Source of the DNA: Xylanibacter rarus
GTDB lineage: Bacteria; Bacteroidota; Bacteroidia; Bacteroidales; Bacteroidaceae
Direction of reading: 5' to 3'
Assembly (NCBI RefSeq): GCF_001275135.1
Contig: NZ_LFQU01000002.1
Span: forward strand, 186,001 to 250,000
DNA: 64,000 nucleotides
Shown: positions 61,877-64,000 of the stretch, one piece after another
How the letters are laid out: every line of letters starts with the position of its first letter
How positions within the stretch are numbered: position 1 is the stretch's first letter
Made by a program: the position numbers and the translations under genes
Notes under the pieces: model-generated
Told to the model about the DNA's origin: nothing
The model's database searches: none
Seen by the model: the letters and a program-made list of their open reading frames with translations, nothing else

Positions 61877-64000
61877 GTGTTTCGTTTTCTTGCATTATTG
61901 ATATTATCAGCCGCTGCCGCCACGGCAGAAGGACAGACGGTGGCAACGCTGCTCAGGGCCGACTCGCTGCGCAACGCGGGGAGCTATGCCGAGGCTATTG
62001 AAGCCTACCGTGAGGTGAACGACAAGAAAGGCATACCCGGATCGTGGCGGCTAAGGGCGCTGACGGGCATGGCCACGTGCAACAGACAGACGGGAAACTA
62101 TCGCGAGGCGCTCGAAAACTACCGCACAATTGACAGCAAAGGACTGCTCGACGTGCGCGGAAAACTGAACATGAGCAACCTGTATCTCACTCTCGGACTA
62201 TACGCCGACGCCGTAGACCTGCTCGAGCCGCTCAACGCCACGATAGGTCAGGACACACGGCTGATAAACCTTGCATCGGCGTATGCATATCTCGGACGCG
62301 GCGGCGACGCCCTGCAGCTGCTCGCCACGGCACCGACCGACGGCATGAGCGCAGAGCAGAAGGCCACGCTGACGGCCAACCGCGGATTTATAGAGATGTC
62401 GCTCGGACAGCACGAAGCGGCTGCGGCATCGCTCGGCAAGGCTGCAGGCATGCTGGCAGAGGGAGCCGGACGATACATCGTGATGGCAAACCTGGCGCTG
62501 GCTGAGAGCGGATGCGGACACGCTGACAAAGCCCTGGCGCACATAGACTCGTGCCTGACATGGCAGAAAACAAACCTCGGAGAGAAGCATCCCGACTATG
62601 CGATAAGCGTAAGAAAGCGTGCCGAAATTCTGCTGAAAGCTGGACGGAAGGATGAAGCGGCGGAGTGGTTTAAGACGTATTTCGGCCTTATGCGCAACTA
62701 TGTGTGCCGCTCGTTTGCCTTCCTTACCGACAAGCAGCGGCAGGACTTCTGGTTCAGCAACGAACCGCTTGTAACCGAATGTTACGCCACCGAGGCAGCC
62801 GACCCGCAGCTGCTCTACGACGTGGCGCTCTTCTCCAAGTGTCTTCTGCTGCAGGTTGAGCGCAACATAGAGGCCGAGGCACGGCGCGACACATCTGCAT
62901 CGAGGCTTTATGACAGCATAGCATCACTGAGGCGTGAGGCCGACAAGGGCAGCTCTGACGCACGGCAGCGCGACTCGCTCTACGCCGAAGCCGACAGGCA
63001 GGAGCAGAGACTGATGGCCATGATGGACGGATACAGGAGCTTCAACGCCAACATGAGGCTGACATCGGCCGACATAGCGCGGCGGCTGGGGCGCAACGAG
63101 ACGGCAATAGAGTTTATAAGATACGGCAGCACATCGGCGCGACGCTATGCCGCACTGACTCTTGACGGCACTGGCAAGGTGGGCTTCGTGCCGCTGTGGA
63201 CAGAAGACAGTCTGCGCAACTTCAGACTGACCGACGGCCGAACGCTCAACGAGGCGATGAACTCGATGCGCGCTGCCGACAAGAACGCCATATACACCGA
63301 CACTAAGCTTAGCTCTATGATATGGTCGAAGCTGAAACCGCTGCTGACTAAGCGCGGACGGATATACTTCGCGCCCGACGGTCTGCTGCATCTGCTTGCC
63401 ATAGAGAACATGACCGACGCCATGAACGGCAGCGACGTGTGCCGCCTCAGTTCTACGCGCGAGCTTGCCAATGACGACAAAGACATCAGGGGAAAAGCAC
63501 TGATAATGGGCGGAGTGAGCTACGACGAATGCGACGCAAAGACCCAGGACGACGCCACAGCAGCGCCCGACCGCAGCGCAAGCAGCATACTCTCTGCCCT
63601 GCATCTGCCGCCCGCAGCCAACGGAGCCTACGCCTATCTGCCCGCCACGGCGGCAGAGGCTGACACCATAAGGAGCATGATAGAAAAAGGCAACGGCATA
63701 AAGGCTGAATGCATAAAAGGCACGCAGGCCACCGAAACGGCCTTCAAGCTCGCCGCCCCGTCGTGCTCAATGATACATCTTGCCACCCACGGCTTCTGCT
63801 TTGCCGACACCGACAGGCCCGAGCCGCTGGCGTTCTGCCGCGACAGTCTGCGCGAAGACGACACGATGAGCCGCAGCGGACTGGTGTTTGCTGGTGCCAA
63901 CCGCATGGTGCAGCCGGCATACAGCGCCTACGACGACGGCATACTGCTGGCACGCGAAGCCTCAGAGATGCGCCTCGACAGGGCAGCCCTCGTAGTGCTG
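61877..64000 (+). CDS. Second exported TPR-CHAT protein (partial, runs off the window)
   Basis: A frame beginning with GTG at 61877 stays open for 708 codons to the last base. GTG is chosen because it opens a signal peptide (MFRFLALLILSAAAATAEGQ); the only nearby ATG (61836) is followed at once by a stop. Residues 22-260 are clear tetratricopeptide repeats (SYAEAIEAYREVNDKKG, NYREALENYRTI, LGLYADAVDLLEPL). A helical linker follows, and a CHAT domain begins near residue 430 with RRLGRNETAIEFIRYG. The catalytic histidine is H638 in MIHLATHGFCF. The window ends at RAALVVL, directly before the expected SACxT cysteine motif. The sequence ATETAFKL before the histidine is shared with the first CHAT protein (ATETAFYKL), so the two are paralogues. 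Confidence 0.85.
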   Translation, partial: MFRFLALLILSAAAATAEGQTVATLLRADSLRNAGSYAEAIEAYREVNDKKGIPGSWRLRALTGMATCNRQTGNYREALENYRTIDSKGLLDVRGKLNMSNLYLTLGLYADAVDLLEPLNATIGQDTRLINLASAYAYLGRGGDALQLLATAPTDGMSAEQKATLTANRGFIEMSLGQHEAAAASLGKAAGMLAEGAGRYIVMANLALAESGCGHADKALAHIDSCLTWQKTNLGEKHPDYAISVRKRAEILLKAGRKDEAAEWFKTYFGLMRNYVCRSFAFLTDKQRQDFWFSNEPLVTECYATEAADPQLLYDVALFSKCLLLQVERNIEAEARRDTSASRLYDSIASLRREADKGSSDARQRDSLYAEADRQEQRLMAMMDGYRSFNANMRLTSADIARRLGRNETAIEFIRYGSTSARRYAALTLDGTGKVGFVPLWTEDSLRNFRLTDGRTLNEAMNSMRAADKNAIYTDTKLSSMIWSKLKPLLTKRGRIYFAPDGLLHLLAIENMTDAMNGSDVCRLSSTRELANDDKDIRGKALIMGGVSYDECDAKTQDDATAAPDRSASSILSALHLPPAANGAYAYLPATAAEADTIRSMIEKGNGIKAECIKGTQATETAFKLAAPSCSMIHLATHGFCFADTDRPEPLAFCRDSLREDDTMSRSGLVFAGANRMVQPAYSAYDDGILLAREASEMRLDRAALVVL

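Noticed and set aside
1-64000. tRNA, rRNA or known riboswitch
   Set aside because: I saw no cloverleaf with a T-loop GGTTCRA context outside coding sequence, no rRNA-like stretch and no riboswitch core I could recognise. A covariance-model scan would be needed to exclude small ones.

Overview
The window looks like a chromosomal segment from a Bacteroidales bacterium, most likely a member of the Prevotellaceae. The evidence is: promoters of the Bacteroidetes type (TTTG, 19-20 bp, TAnnTTTG) ahead of many genes; a SusC/SusD pair with a one-protein hybrid two-component regulator; several exported proteins with C-terminal tails of the type IX secretion (T9SS) kind; BspA-like leucine-rich repeats; and a BspA/PL10/GH95/GH36 gene content. 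Coding sequence is moderately GC-rich and the gaps are AT-rich. I see no tRNA, rRNA, CRISPR array, phage or transposase gene. The species cannot be decided from this sequence alone.

Layout. 1-4.5 kb: the end of an ATPase/PD-(D/E)XK protein, a PurF-like protein without its glutaminase cysteine, a BspA-like LRR protein, and a 52-residue exported peptide behind an almost perfect sigma-54 promoter with upstream palindromic boxes. 4.8-10.1 kb: a hybrid HK-REC-Hpt kinase, a TPR sensor kinase and a NarL-type regulator. 10.5-14 kb: an MFS exporter, a superfamily 1 helicase and a small partner gene. 14-21.3 kb (mostly minus strand): a flavodoxin/cyclophilin-like lipoprotein, a Crp/Fnr regulator with a MATE pump, a PL10 pectate lyase translationally coupled to a GYF_2 membrane protein, and an AlkD-like protein. 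21.3-22.7 kb: a non-coding element with long inverted repeats flanked by copies of one promoter, then a HAD phosphatase. 23.6-24.8 kb: an AT-rich T9SS-type secreted protein.

25.1-47.1 kb (minus strand) is a polysaccharide utilisation locus: SusC, SusD, an FG-GAP protein, a clan GH-D-like glycosidase, an HTCS regulator, a sialate-O-acetylesterase-like SGNH enzyme, a GH36 alpha-galactosidase and an upstream GH95 enzyme. Together they should bind, import and trim a glycan carrying alpha-galactose, alpha-fucose (or alpha-L-galactose) and acetyl groups. 47.5-55 kb is a second sugar module: an AraC regulator divergent from a sugar porter, a 1092-residue DUF5107/TPR protein and an aldose 1-epimerase.

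55.2-64 kb is the most unusual part: a plus-strand cluster in which two large exported TPR-CHAT (caspase-like) proteins alternate with two exported proteins of unknown function. The second CHAT gene runs off the end of the window just before its expected catalytic cysteine.
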